Shown: in pieces, positions 51,111 to 58,478 of the stretch | How positions within the stretch are numbered: the stretch's first letter is position 1 | How the letters are laid out: every line of letters begins with the position of its first letter | Virus record (IMG/VR): IMGVR_UViG_3300001450_000001 | Coordinates: 81,442-145,441 of that record | Origin: a virus | DNA: 64,000 bases | Strand: one strand, 5' to 3' | The notes under the pieces: model-generated | What the model was told of the DNA's origin: nothing | What the model saw: the letters and a program-made list of their open reading frames with translations, nothing else | Database searches by the model: none | Position numbers and translations under genes: made by a program

Positions 51111-51678
51111 AAAATTAAATAAAGCAGAAGAGTTTGACTTTTGGTTTGAAAATCCAGAGTTTGATGATCACGATCAATTCGGTAGTAGCTATTATGTTAA
51201 TACATTTTATAATGATATAGTAGTTAATCTGGACGTCCCAGATGAAGGCTATATAGTTGTAATGGGAACAGCAAGGGCAGTTTCTTTTGATATATTATGT
51301 AAGCATTTTGGTGAGGATAGGTGTATAGGATTTGACTTATATAATCCCTCAGAACACCCAAGAGTTAAAATTAAAGACTGTATGGAGTTATCTGATATAG
51401 ATAATATTCCTATTGCTTTTGCACACAATGATATGGGTAGCTTACCTCACACACCTGAGCTAAAGATACATACTCATAGATGGCTTGCAAATAATATTAT
51501 TGAAGGAGGCTATTTATTAGGAAATAATAATCTTAATAGAGCTAAATTTGACTTTGAAGGCTTAATGCATAAAATGAATTATAAAAATACACAGTTTTCT
51601 GACCTAGATAATAGATTAATTAAGAATCTACCTGTCGAAAGAATAGAAGGCTATATGTTATCAAGGAGAGATAAATGA
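51103..51678 (+). CDS. Methyltransferase-like Rossmann protein
   Basis: 191 residues. 'YIVVMGTARAVSFDILCKHF' and 'CIGFDLYNP' resemble the SAM-binding motif I and the acidic end of strand 2 of class I methyltransferases, but the glycine signature is weak. The rest ('NNIIEGGYLLGNNNL') fits the fold. It overlaps both neighbours. Could methylate a sugar; alternatively a non-catalytic relative. Confidence 0.55.
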   Translation: MNRKLNKAEEFDFWFENPEFDDHDQFGSSYYVNTFYNDIVVNLDVPDEGYIVVMGTARAVSFDILCKHFGEDRCIGFDLYNPSEHPRVKIKDCMELSDIDNIPIAFAHNDMGSLPHTPELKIHTHRWLANNIIEGGYLLGNNNLNRAKFDFEGLMHKMNYKNTQFSDLDNRLIKNLPVERIEGYMLSRRDK

Positions 51679-52328
51679 CAAAAATTATAAAGTTTGACAA
51701 ACAAAAATACCCATTTGATAAGATGGTTGCTAATCTATATGATGTACCATTAAGCACATTAGATGATAATCTAGACCATACAGGTGGAGATCTAGGTGCA
51801 GATACAGACTCACAATGGCATACAAGATTCTATGACAGGCTAAGACAAGGCTGGCCTGAGTTTATCTCTTTATACGAAGCATTTATAAAAGATGAGCTGG
51901 CACCAATGTTTAAAGACGAGTCAGAAATAATCTACCAAAAAACTCCTTCATTTAGAGTTAATCAGCCAGGAGGTAAGGCTATATATGTGCCTCATTGTGA
52001 TGGAGATAAAGATCATAAGCACCCAGCTGGAGAGATAAATATATTAATGCCTTTAACAAGAATGTACGGAAACAATGGTATGTATGTTGAGTCAATGCCA
52101 GGTTTAGGTGACTATAACTCTCATGAGATGGAGTTTGGAGAAGTTATGATGTTCTATGGAAATAGACAAAGACACTTTAATAAATTTAACGACACAAATC
52201 AGACAAGGTGTAGCTTTGACTTTAGGATTGTACCTCCTTGTAACTATGATGCAGGATATGAATTAGAAAGTGCAACAATGAAAAATAAATTTATTGTAGG
52301 TGGATACTATAGTATAATGGACAAATAA
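51675..52328 (+). CDS. Probable 2-oxoglutarate/Fe(II)-dependent oxygenase
   Basis: 217 residues. 'YVPHCDGDKDHKHPAGEINI' gives a His-x-Asp, 'FYGNRQRHFNKFNDTNQTRC' a distal His, and a nearby Arg can bind 2-oxoglutarate. This is the facial triad of the double-stranded beta-helix oxygenases. 'GGKAIYVPHCD' and 'GEVMMFYGN' resemble antibiotic/sugar-modifying members (StrG type). A role in oxidising a sugar of the cluster is plausible. Confidence 0.65.
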   Translation: MTKIIKFDKQKYPFDKMVANLYDVPLSTLDDNLDHTGGDLGADTDSQWHTRFYDRLRQGWPEFISLYEAFIKDELAPMFKDESEIIYQKTPSFRVNQPGGKAIYVPHCDGDKDHKHPAGEINILMPLTRMYGNNGMYVESMPGLGDYNSHEMEFGEVMMFYGNRQRHFNKFNDTNQTRCSFDFRIVPPCNYDAGYELESATMKNKFIVGGYYSIMDK

Positions 52329-52329
52329 T

Positions 52330-52947
52330 ATGGAAGATCAATTTATTAAACAAGAACATGACAGATGGTTCAGAGATATGGGTGACACAACAAGGCTACT
52401 TAACTATAATCTTAATAGTGATTCTGTAGTGTTCGACTGTGGAGGCTATATGGGCAATTGGTCTAGCAACATATATAGTAAGTATGAGTGTAATATACAC
52501 ATATTCGAGCCACTAAAAGAATACCAAGGATATATTAAGCAGCTATTAGGTAATAATAAAAAAGTGCAAATTAATAAATTTGGAGTATCAAACCAAAATA
52601 GAGCTGCAAATATATACTTACAGAAGGATGGTTCATCGGAATACCTAGTTCAAGACAAAGATGCAGACTATGAAGCTGTAAAATTAAAGAGACTTTCTGA
52701 TCTAATAGACTCAAATATTGACCTAATAAAGATGAACATTGAAGGTTCAGAATATGAAGTAGTAATAGACTTAATAAATACTAAGAAGATAAAATTTATA
52801 GATAATTTACTTGTACAATTTCATTCTGAAAATGATGGCATAGAAGGTGCAACTAATATAAGAAAAGATATACATGATAGTCTGAAGAAGACTCATAAGC
52901 TATCTTGGAACTATGAATTTTGCTGGGAAAGCTGGGAGAGATTATGA
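52330..52947 (+). CDS. FkbM-family methyltransferase
   Basis: 205 residues. 'SVVFDCGGYMGNWSSNIYSK' is motif I, 'NIHIFEPLKEYQGYIKQLL' has the acidic residue, and 'DLIKMNIEGSEYEVVIDL' is the FkbM signature (D-x-x-K-x-D/N-x-E-G-x-E). FkbM enzymes O-methylate sugars or other hydroxyl groups. It is one of two possible methyltransferases in the glycan cluster. Ends in an ATGA overlap with fcl. Confidence 0.82.
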   Translation: MEDQFIKQEHDRWFRDMGDTTRLLNYNLNSDSVVFDCGGYMGNWSSNIYSKYECNIHIFEPLKEYQGYIKQLLGNNKKVQINKFGVSNQNRAANIYLQKDGSSEYLVQDKDADYEAVKLKRLSDLIDSNIDLIKMNIEGSEYEVVIDLINTKKIKFIDNLLVQFHSENDGIEGATNIRKDIHDSLKKTHKLSWNYEFCWESWERL

Positions 52948-53849
52948 AATTACTAGTTACAGGAGGCACAGGATTAGTTGGTTCTGCAATAAAAGACGCT
53001 AACTTTAGGCTAAATTCTGCAGATGCTGATCTAAGGTGTGCTGACCAATGCAATAATATATTTAATGAAAAGAAGCCAACACACGTAATCCACTGTGCAG
53101 CAAGAGTAGGAGGCTTAGGTGGTAATATGGATGCAAAAGGCGAGTTTTACTATGATAATATAATGATGAACACTAATGTTATAGAGGCCTGTAGAAAATA
53201 TAATGTAGAAAAGCTTATATGCTTTTTATCTACGTGTGTATTCCCAGATAATGCCACTTACCCACTAACAGAGGAAATGATCCATGAAGGAGAGCCACAT
53301 AGTTCAAATTTTGGCTATGCATATGCAAAGAGAATGGCAGATGTACAAATTAGGGCATATAAAGAGCAATATGGACTAAAATACTTATCTGTTATACCAT
53401 GTGGTGTCTATGGAATAAATGATAACTTTAATATAAAAAATGGCCATGTAATTCCTTCACTAATACATAAGTGTTATATAGCAAAACACACAAATACAGA
53501 CTTTGAGGTTTGGGGTTCTGGTGAGCCACTAAGAGAGTTTTTATACTCAAAAGACATAGGAAAGATATGTAATTATTTGATAGAAAATCACAATGGAACA
53601 GATCCTATAATATTAACTAGTGGCCTTGAGTATTCTATAAAGGATATAGTAAGTTTAATAGTTAATGCAATGGAGTTTAAGGGGAATGTAAAGTGGCTTG
53701 ATGATAAACCAGATGGCCAATACAGAAAGCCAGCATCAAATAAGAGACTATTATCAATAATTCCAGACCTTGAGTTTACACCGATTGAGGTAGGAATAAA
53801 AGAGACTGTAGAATGGTTTACAGAGAACTATGAAAGGGCAAGAAAATGA
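52944..53849 (+). CDS. fcl: GDP-L-fucose synthase
   Basis: 301 residues from ATG 52944 (ATGA overlap). 'LLVTGGTGLVGSAI' (3-16) binds NADPH. 'ICFLSTCVFPDNATYPLTEE' and 'NFGYAYAKRMADVQIRAYKE' with Tyr125-x3-Lys129 are the GDP-fucose synthase active-site blocks. 'VWGSGEPLREFLYSKDIGKI' is a strongly conserved Fcl segment. It epimerises and reduces GDP-4-keto-6-deoxymannose. Together with Gmd at 54951 it completes GDP-L-fucose synthesis. Confidence 0.9.
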   Translation: MKLLVTGGTGLVGSAIKDANFRLNSADADLRCADQCNNIFNEKKPTHVIHCAARVGGLGGNMDAKGEFYYDNIMMNTNVIEACRKYNVEKLICFLSTCVFPDNATYPLTEEMIHEGEPHSSNFGYAYAKRMADVQIRAYKEQYGLKYLSVIPCGVYGINDNFNIKNGHVIPSLIHKCYIAKHTNTDFEVWGSGEPLREFLYSKDIGKICNYLIENHNGTDPIILTSGLEYSIKDIVSLIVNAMEFKGNVKWLDDKPDGQYRKPASNKRLLSIIPDLEFTPIEVGIKETVEWFTENYERARK

Positions 53850-54256
53850 TAGAGAAAATTTATTCAAAAATAGATGGCAAATTATTACATATTGTCAACA
53901 GATTTGATTATATTAAAACAAGAACTGATATTGTGCCAGAAGAAAACTTTATACAATGTGCGACACTTAAAATGGAAAAGGGAAAGACATTCCCAGCACA
54001 TAAGCATATAGTAAAAGAAAGACACTATGACAAAAAGATAGCACAAGAATCTTGGGTAGTAATAAAAGGTAGTGTTAGGTGTAAGTTCTATGATGTTGAC
54101 AATACACTAATTGCAGAGCCAATACTTAAGCCTGGCGATGCTAGCTTTACACTATATGGTGGACACACATATGAGATCTTAGAAGAAGATACAATAGTAT
54201 ATGAATATAAAACTGGCCCATATGAAGGCCAAGAATTTGATAAGGAGTTATTATAA
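53846..54256 (+). CDS. Cupin-fold protein
   Basis: 136 residues. 'FPAHKHIVKERHYDKKIAQE', 'WVVIKGSVRCKFYDVDNTLI' and 'LKPGDASFTLYGGHTYEI' follow the cupin motif pattern, with His residues available for metal. Cupins of this sort include sugar epimerases/isomerases and binding proteins; in this cluster a sugar-modifying role is likely. No specific family. ATGA overlap with fcl. Confidence 0.65.
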   Translation: MIEKIYSKIDGKLLHIVNRFDYIKTRTDIVPEENFIQCATLKMEKGKTFPAHKHIVKERHYDKKIAQESWVVIKGSVRCKFYDVDNTLIAEPILKPGDASFTLYGGHTYEILEEDTIVYEYKTGPYEGQEFDKELL

Positions 54257-54961
54257 ATGGCAAATAAAAAATACACAGTCTGGCCAGTAGGCAAGCTACC
54301 TAAGGAGCTACAAAGGCCTGAGCTAGACCAACTAAGAGAGGCTGGTTATAAATGGGATGACCCAAGAGATGCAATAGATATGTTTGAGGAAAAGGTTGCA
54401 AAATTTGCAGGTAGTAAATATGCAGTTGCATTAGATACATGTTCACATGGCCTATTCTTGTGCATGAAATATATGAAATGTAAAGGTAAGATAACAATAC
54501 CTAAAAACACATATTGTTCACCTCCAATGCAAATTATACATGCAGGCTGTGAGGTTGAATTTGAAGACTTAGAATGGTCAGGTGTCTATCAATTTAAGCC
54601 ATATAATATATGGGATGGTGCAGTTAGGTGGCAAAAAGGGATGTATGTTGGTAATGATGCACTACAAGTTGTGTCATTCCAGATAAAGAAAAGGGTACCT
54701 ATAGGAAAAGGCGGAATAATAATGACAGACAGCAAAGAGGCGTATGAGTGGTTTAAGTATGCATCTTATGATGGAAGAGACCTAACAAAGCAATATATGG
54801 ATGATGACTTTAATATGATAGGTTGGCACTTTTATATGACACCAGAAGATGCTGCAAGAGGAATACTCTTAATGGACCAAATACCAGAGTGGAATGAAGA
54901 CACTGGAAACTCAAATACATACTCAGATATATCAAAAAAGGAGATCTTTAATGGAAAATAA
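54257..54961 (+). CDS. Short DegT/StrS-type PLP aminotransferase
   Basis: 234 residues, against about 370 for the family. N-terminal 'FEEKVAKFAGSKYAVALDTC', 'ITIPKNTYCSPPMQIIHAGC' and 'VVSFQIKKRVPIGKGGIIMT' (lysine for PLP) match the large domain of sugar aminotransferases. The C-terminal domain is missing; the frame ends in the gmd overlap without sign of a frameshift. A full enzyme would make GDP-perosamine from Gmd product; this short form may be a specialised or reduced enzyme. Confidence 0.75.
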   Translation: MANKKYTVWPVGKLPKELQRPELDQLREAGYKWDDPRDAIDMFEEKVAKFAGSKYAVALDTCSHGLFLCMKYMKCKGKITIPKNTYCSPPMQIIHAGCEVEFEDLEWSGVYQFKPYNIWDGAVRWQKGMYVGNDALQVVSFQIKKRVPIGKGGIIMTDSKEAYEWFKYASYDGRDLTKQYMDDDFNMIGWHFYMTPEDAARGILLMDQIPEWNEDTGNSNTYSDISKKEIFNGK

Positions 54962-55937
54962 AAAAGCATTTATAACAGGAATATCAGGCCAGGATGGAAG
55001 CTATCTTGCAGAATATTTAGTAGAATTAGGATATGAAGTTCATGGAATTGTTAGGAGAAATTCAACAGCTGAAAATCAACATAATAGAATTGATCACCTA
55101 GATGACAAGATTCATACATACTATGGAGATCTATTAGATCAAGGCGGAATTGAAAGACTATTGGACAAGATACAGCCAGATGAAATTTATAATATAGCAG
55201 CACAGTCACATGTAAGAATAAGCTTTGACATACCACAATTTACAGTTCAGACAAATGCGCTAGGTGTATTAAATATATTAGAGGCATATAGAAGATCTTG
55301 CCCTAAGGCTAAGTTCTATCAGGCAAGCTCATCTGAGATGTTTGGACTATCAGTTGATGATGACAAATTCCAAAGAGAAACAACACCAATGAATCCAGTG
55401 TCTCCTTATGGTTGTTCAAAGGTATTTGGCTATAATATAACAAGAAACTATAGAAGAGCATATAATCTTCATATATGTAATGGTATTCTTTTTAACCATG
55501 AATCTCCACGTAGAGGTAGTAATTTTGTAACAAATAAGGTAGCAAAAGCAGCTGCAAGGATAGCATTAGGACTACAAGATAAGCTTGAACTAGGTAATAT
55601 GGATTCATATAGAGACTGGGGGCATTCATATGACTACGTTAGAGCAATGCATCAAATAATGCAACATGCATGGCCAGAAGATTGGGTAGTATCAACAATG
55701 CAAACACATTCAGTTAGAGAAATGTGCCAAATAGTATTTGATAGGGTTGGCCTAAATATGTATGATCATGTAGTACAAAACTCAGCATATATGAGACCGG
55801 AAGAGCTACCATATCTTAGAGGTGACTCTACAAAAATTAGAAAAACTTTAGGATGGAAGCCAGAATATACTTTTGAAGCTATGATGGAAGAGATGGTTGA
55901 CCACTGGTTAGAATATTATAAGGCTGAAGCTAAATAG
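54951..55937 (+). CDS. gmd: GDP-mannose 4,6-dehydratase
   Basis: 328 residues from ATG 54951, eight bases after AAGGAG; longer frame starts lie in the preceding gene. 'AFITGISGQDGSYLAEYLVE' (GxxGQDG, family-specific), 'SSSEMFG' (126-132), 'SPYGCSK' (Tyr-x3-Lys, 151-157), 'ILFNHESPRRGSNFVTNKVA' and 'GDSTKIRKTLGWKPEYTFEA' are all Gmd hallmarks. It converts GDP-mannose to GDP-4-keto-6-deoxymannose, the substrate of Fcl. Confidence 0.95.
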   Translation: MENKKAFITGISGQDGSYLAEYLVELGYEVHGIVRRNSTAENQHNRIDHLDDKIHTYYGDLLDQGGIERLLDKIQPDEIYNIAAQSHVRISFDIPQFTVQTNALGVLNILEAYRRSCPKAKFYQASSSEMFGLSVDDDKFQRETTPMNPVSPYGCSKVFGYNITRNYRRAYNLHICNGILFNHESPRRGSNFVTNKVAKAAARIALGLQDKLELGNMDSYRDWGHSYDYVRAMHQIMQHAWPEDWVVSTMQTHSVREMCQIVFDRVGLNMYDHVVQNSAYMRPEELPYLRGDSTKIRKTLGWKPEYTFEAMMEEMVDHWLEYYKAEAK

Positions 55938-56186
55938 ATGGACTACTTTATTATAGGTGCAGGTGAAAGTGAAAGTAATTCATATCATGATGCAAATCTA
56001 CTTGGAAAAGACAATGGCTTTGGAGTATTTTGGGCAGGTTCAGGCTTAAAAAAGTTAATGTCTATTGTAGATAAGCAACCTGAACTATTAGAACACATAA
56101 ACATAAAAACAGATAAAAATGAAACTATCACAGTAGATCAGTTTCTTAAAAATATACAAAAACTCCAAGTGAGGATACAAAAATGA
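55938..56186 (+). CDS. Hypothetical protein
   Basis: 82 residues, starting right after the gmd stop. 'DYFIIGAGESESNSYHDANL' and 'GVFWAGSGLKKLMSIVDKQP' suggest a small alpha/beta protein. It ends in an ATGA overlap with the next small gene. No family recognised; it may close the glycan operon. Confidence 0.6.
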   Translation: MDYFIIGAGESESNSYHDANLLGKDNGFGVFWAGSGLKKLMSIVDKQPELLEHINIKTDKNETITVDQFLKNIQKLQVRIQK

Positions 56187-56359
56187 AAAATTTAGTTGGC
56201 AAGAAGTGTAAAATGAAAATATCAATTGAAGATATTAATGGTATGTTATCGGCAGGCTCAAAGGTTAAGATTGAGGAATACCTTGACATACATAATATCA
56301 GAATTAAAGATATGTCAGGTAGAATCTTCTGGGTAGATATTAAACAATTAAATGTCTAG
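56183..56359 (+). CDS. Small protein, unknown
   Basis: 58 residues, ATGA-coupled to the preceding gene. It reads 'NLVGKKCKMKISIEDINGML' then 'KDMSGRIFWVDIKQLNV', beta-rich, perhaps a small barrel. Basic with balanced acidic residues. No known family. Confidence 0.6.
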   Translation: MKNLVGKKCKMKISIEDINGMLSAGSKVKIEEYLDIHNIRIKDMSGRIFWVDIKQLNV

Positions 56360-56361
56360 CT

Positions 56362-56371
56362 GATATTTATT
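56362..56371 (+). promoter_or_regulatory. GATATTTATT motif before endolysin gene
   Basis: GATATTTATT lies 38 bases before the endolysin start, right after the preceding stop. The recurring motif before a late-type function supports its being a late promoter element. Confidence 0.4.
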
Positions 56372-56408
56372 ACTGTTATTAAATTAAAGTTTTTACATGA
56401 GGAGAAAT

Positions 56409-57011
56409 ATGTATACAAGAAAACAAATTGAAGAAGCAGTAATCAACAAAGGATACAAGTGGTTTGAAAGTGGAGACTTAAATGTCAACATAGTAGGGGT
56501 AAGAAACGACGAAACAAAAGGTAAGGTAACAAATAAATTTGATGATCATATAACAATATCTTATAAGATAGATGGTGAATGGCAATTTGAATGTTATAAA
56601 TGTACAACAGATCCTGGAGATAATTGGATGGATAACCCAATGATGTCTAAAGGTTGTGCAATTCTAAAACCAGGACAATATAGAGGATCACATAAGCTTA
56701 GGCTACATGGTGGAAAGTATTTGGCTCTAGGCCAACAAAAACCAGTAACAGTATATAGAGATGCTAATCGTGATGATAACTATGATCTTGATGAGTCAAA
56801 AACTGACACAGGATTATTTGGAATCAATATACACAGAGCAACAGCATTGTCTGGTAAAACATCCACCTATGTAGACAAATGGTCTGCAGGTTGTCAAGTA
56901 ATAGCATCAAATGATGATTGGATGGAATTCTTAGGAATTTGTCAAGCAGCAAGAGAAAAGTGGAGTAATAACTTCACATATACGCTTATTAATAGTGGTG
57001 ATATAAAATAG
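56409..57011 (+). CDS. Endolysin-like protein with L,D-transpeptidase-like fold
   Basis: 200 residues from ATG 56409, set by GAGGAGAAAT; an upstream in-frame ATG at 56397 overlaps this ribosome site. The whole protein is one domain homologous to residues 975-1189 of the hub protein. 'LFGINIHRA' (136-144) and 'KWSAGCQV' (157-164, Cys162) form the His/Cys pair. 'QKPVTVYRDANRDDNYD' is also shared with the hub domain. L,D-transpeptidase-fold enzymes act on peptidoglycan peptides. Lysis is inferred from the neighbouring holin-like and lipoprotein genes. Confidence 0.7.
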   Translation: MYTRKQIEEAVINKGYKWFESGDLNVNIVGVRNDETKGKVTNKFDDHITISYKIDGEWQFECYKCTTDPGDNWMDNPMMSKGCAILKPGQYRGSHKLRLHGGKYLALGQQKPVTVYRDANRDDNYDLDESKTDTGLFGINIHRATALSGKTSTYVDKWSAGCQVIASNDDWMEFLGICQAAREKWSNNFTYTLINSGDIK

Positions 57012-57020
57012 GAGAATAAA

Positions 57021-57326
57021 ATGGCTAAAAAGGCTACAGTAAAGAAGGCGGCTAAGAAAGTTGTCAAAAAAGTTTTGGATAAAACAGAACTAGATGAAAA
57101 GCTCATTGCAAAATATAATAAGAACAAATCTACTTATGATTTGGCATTATGTTATATTAATTGCTATGGTGCATATATAACTGCAATAGGTGTTGGTTGT
57201 ATGTTTGGTGTTAATAATTGGGTGGCATTAGGTTTATTGGCAGTGACTGCTGGATGGGCTTGGTATGCTGTCTGTAAATGTAAGCCATGTAGGGGTGGTG
57301 AGAAAGGAGCTTGTTGCAATGGATAA
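57021..57326 (+). CDS. Membrane protein with Lys-rich start and Cys-rich tail
   Basis: 101 residues. A Lys/Ala-rich start (first 20 residues) is followed by a short helix and hydrophobic segments at about 45-62 and 66-83 ('WVALGLLAVTAGWAWYAVC'). The end is unusually Cys-rich: 'CKCKPCRGGEKGACC'. GAGAATAAA precedes the ATG. Next to the endolysin-like gene it could be a holin, though the Cys tail is odd and may bind metal or be lipid-linked. Confidence 0.6.
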   Translation: MAKKATVKKAAKKVVKKVLDKTELDEKLIAKYNKNKSTYDLALCYINCYGAYITAIGVGCMFGVNNWVALGLLAVTAGWAWYAVCKCKPCRGGEKGACCNG

Positions 57327-57702
57327 TTATGTAGAGAAAGGCAAATTTAATTCAAAGAAGTGGATTGCCAACAATACAACACCAATAAACGAACATACAA
57401 TTACTTTTACTTCAGATGAAATGAAAGTACTACATAACACTGGTGAGCTTGTAAAAACTGACCCAGAAGGCAAAGAGCATACTTATATGTACTCAGAGTC
57501 TAAAGGTGTTAATGAAGCAGGTATGGATAAAGGATTTGAAAAGGAATTCGAATCAAGCTGCAATGCATTTATAAACCATATAAAAGAAGAAATAAAGACT
57601 GCTAAAGGTTCTGATAAGTCAACATTGCAAAAAATGCTAAAGAATCTTTTAACTGTAAAGGGTTATCCTAAGTTGATGGCTAAAATTGTAGGGTACGAAT
57701 AA
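57319..57702 (+). CDS. Hypothetical protein
   Basis: 127 residues from ATG 57319, ten bases after AAGGAG; an upstream frame opening at 57265 is only a shadow of the Cys-rich tail. Lys/Glu-rich and helical, with 'AFINHIKEEIKTAKGSDKST' near the C-terminus. It overlaps its upstream neighbour and touches the next (TAATG). No family recognised. Confidence 0.6.
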   Translation: MDNYVEKGKFNSKKWIANNTTPINEHTITFTSDEMKVLHNTGELVKTDPEGKEHTYMYSESKGVNEAGMDKGFEKEFESSCNAFINHIKEEIKTAKGSDKSTLQKMLKNLLTVKGYPKLMAKIVGYE

Positions 57703-58091
57703 TGGATAAATACATCTACAGAGCTAAACTTGAAAGAGTTGTTGATGGTGATACCATTGATGCTATGATTGATATAGGATTTGATATCTGGATTAAAAGA
57801 AGAATTAGATACATGGGTATTGATACTTGGGAATCAAGAACAAGAGATCTTGATGAAAAGAAAAAAGGGCTTGCAGCAAAGGCTAGAAACAAAGAGCTTT
57901 TGGAAAAGGTAAGTGCTAAGTCTGGATATTTTAGGCTAAAGTCTCATGGTGTAGGAAAGTATGGTAGAGTTCTAGGTGAATTATTTATACAAGACATAGA
58001 TGGAAACTCTATGTGTATTAATGAGCAATTAAAAGTTGAAGGTCACGCATATGAATACGATGGTGGCACAAAAAAAGTATTTGGAGCTTAA
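57702..58091 (+). CDS. Micrococcal (SNase-like) nuclease
   Basis: 129 residues, the size of a minimal SNase domain. 'LERVVDGDTIDAMIDIGF' with Asp ligands, 'RIRYMGIDTWESR' (catalytic Arg and Glu) and 'VGKYGRVLGELFI' (second Arg) are the family motifs. There is no signal peptide, so it would act in the cytoplasm or after lysis. It may degrade host nucleic acid. TAATG overlap upstream. Confidence 0.88.
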   Translation: MDKYIYRAKLERVVDGDTIDAMIDIGFDIWIKRRIRYMGIDTWESRTRDLDEKKKGLAAKARNKELLEKVSAKSGYFRLKSHGVGKYGRVLGELFIQDIDGNSMCINEQLKVEGHAYEYDGGTKKVFGA

Positions 58092-58092
58092 T

Positions 58093-58305
58093 ATGAGAAT
58101 AATTGCAATACTAATGATACTAGCATTAAGTTCATGTATGGTGTCACAAAAAACATTTGATGAAAAATGTTGTAAAATGGAAGCACAAATTAGTGAACTT
58201 GAAGGTAAAGCTCGTGGAATGGAATTAAAAGAGCAGTTATTAAGACAGGCAATTCATGATTTACAGAATGATACAATAGTACCTCATGACCCTGCAAATG
58301 ATTAA
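58093..58305 (+). CDS. Small lipoprotein, spanin-like
   Basis: 70 residues from ATG 58093 (two bases after the nuclease stop; earlier frame starts are in that gene). 'MRIIAILMILALSSCMVSQ' is a lipoprotein signal with lipobox LSSC. The rest is a coiled coil ('MEAQISELEGKARGMELKEQ'). Small coiled-coil lipoproteins next to endolysins are often outer-membrane spanins; no inner spanin partner is proven, though 62482 is a candidate. Confidence 0.65.
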   Translation: MRIIAILMILALSSCMVSQKTFDEKCCKMEAQISELEGKARGMELKEQLLRQAIHDLQNDTIVPHDPAND

Positions 58306-58325
58306 TTAAATAAAGGAGAATTGTT

Positions 58326-58478
58326 ATGAAAATAAATTGGATAAACGGATTTGATGCCGGTAATAAAAAAGAAAAGTACTACCTAGAGTTTAGGATAGGT
58401 ACTTTTACAGTATTAGAAATTAAAATAGAAAAATCTAAGTTTAGATTTATGATATTAAATTTGGGGTTTGAAATATGA
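58326..58478 (+). CDS. Small protein, unknown
   Basis: 50 residues after a good AAAGGAGAATTGTT site, ending in an ATGA overlap with the T9SS-substrate gene. It reads 'WINGFDAGNKKEKYYLEFRI' then 'VLEIKIEKSKFRFMILNLGF', beta-rich and basic. No family recognised; coupled translation ties it to the secreted protein. Confidence 0.6.
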   Translation: MKINWINGFDAGNKKEKYYLEFRIGTFTVLEIKIEKSKFRFMILNLGFEI

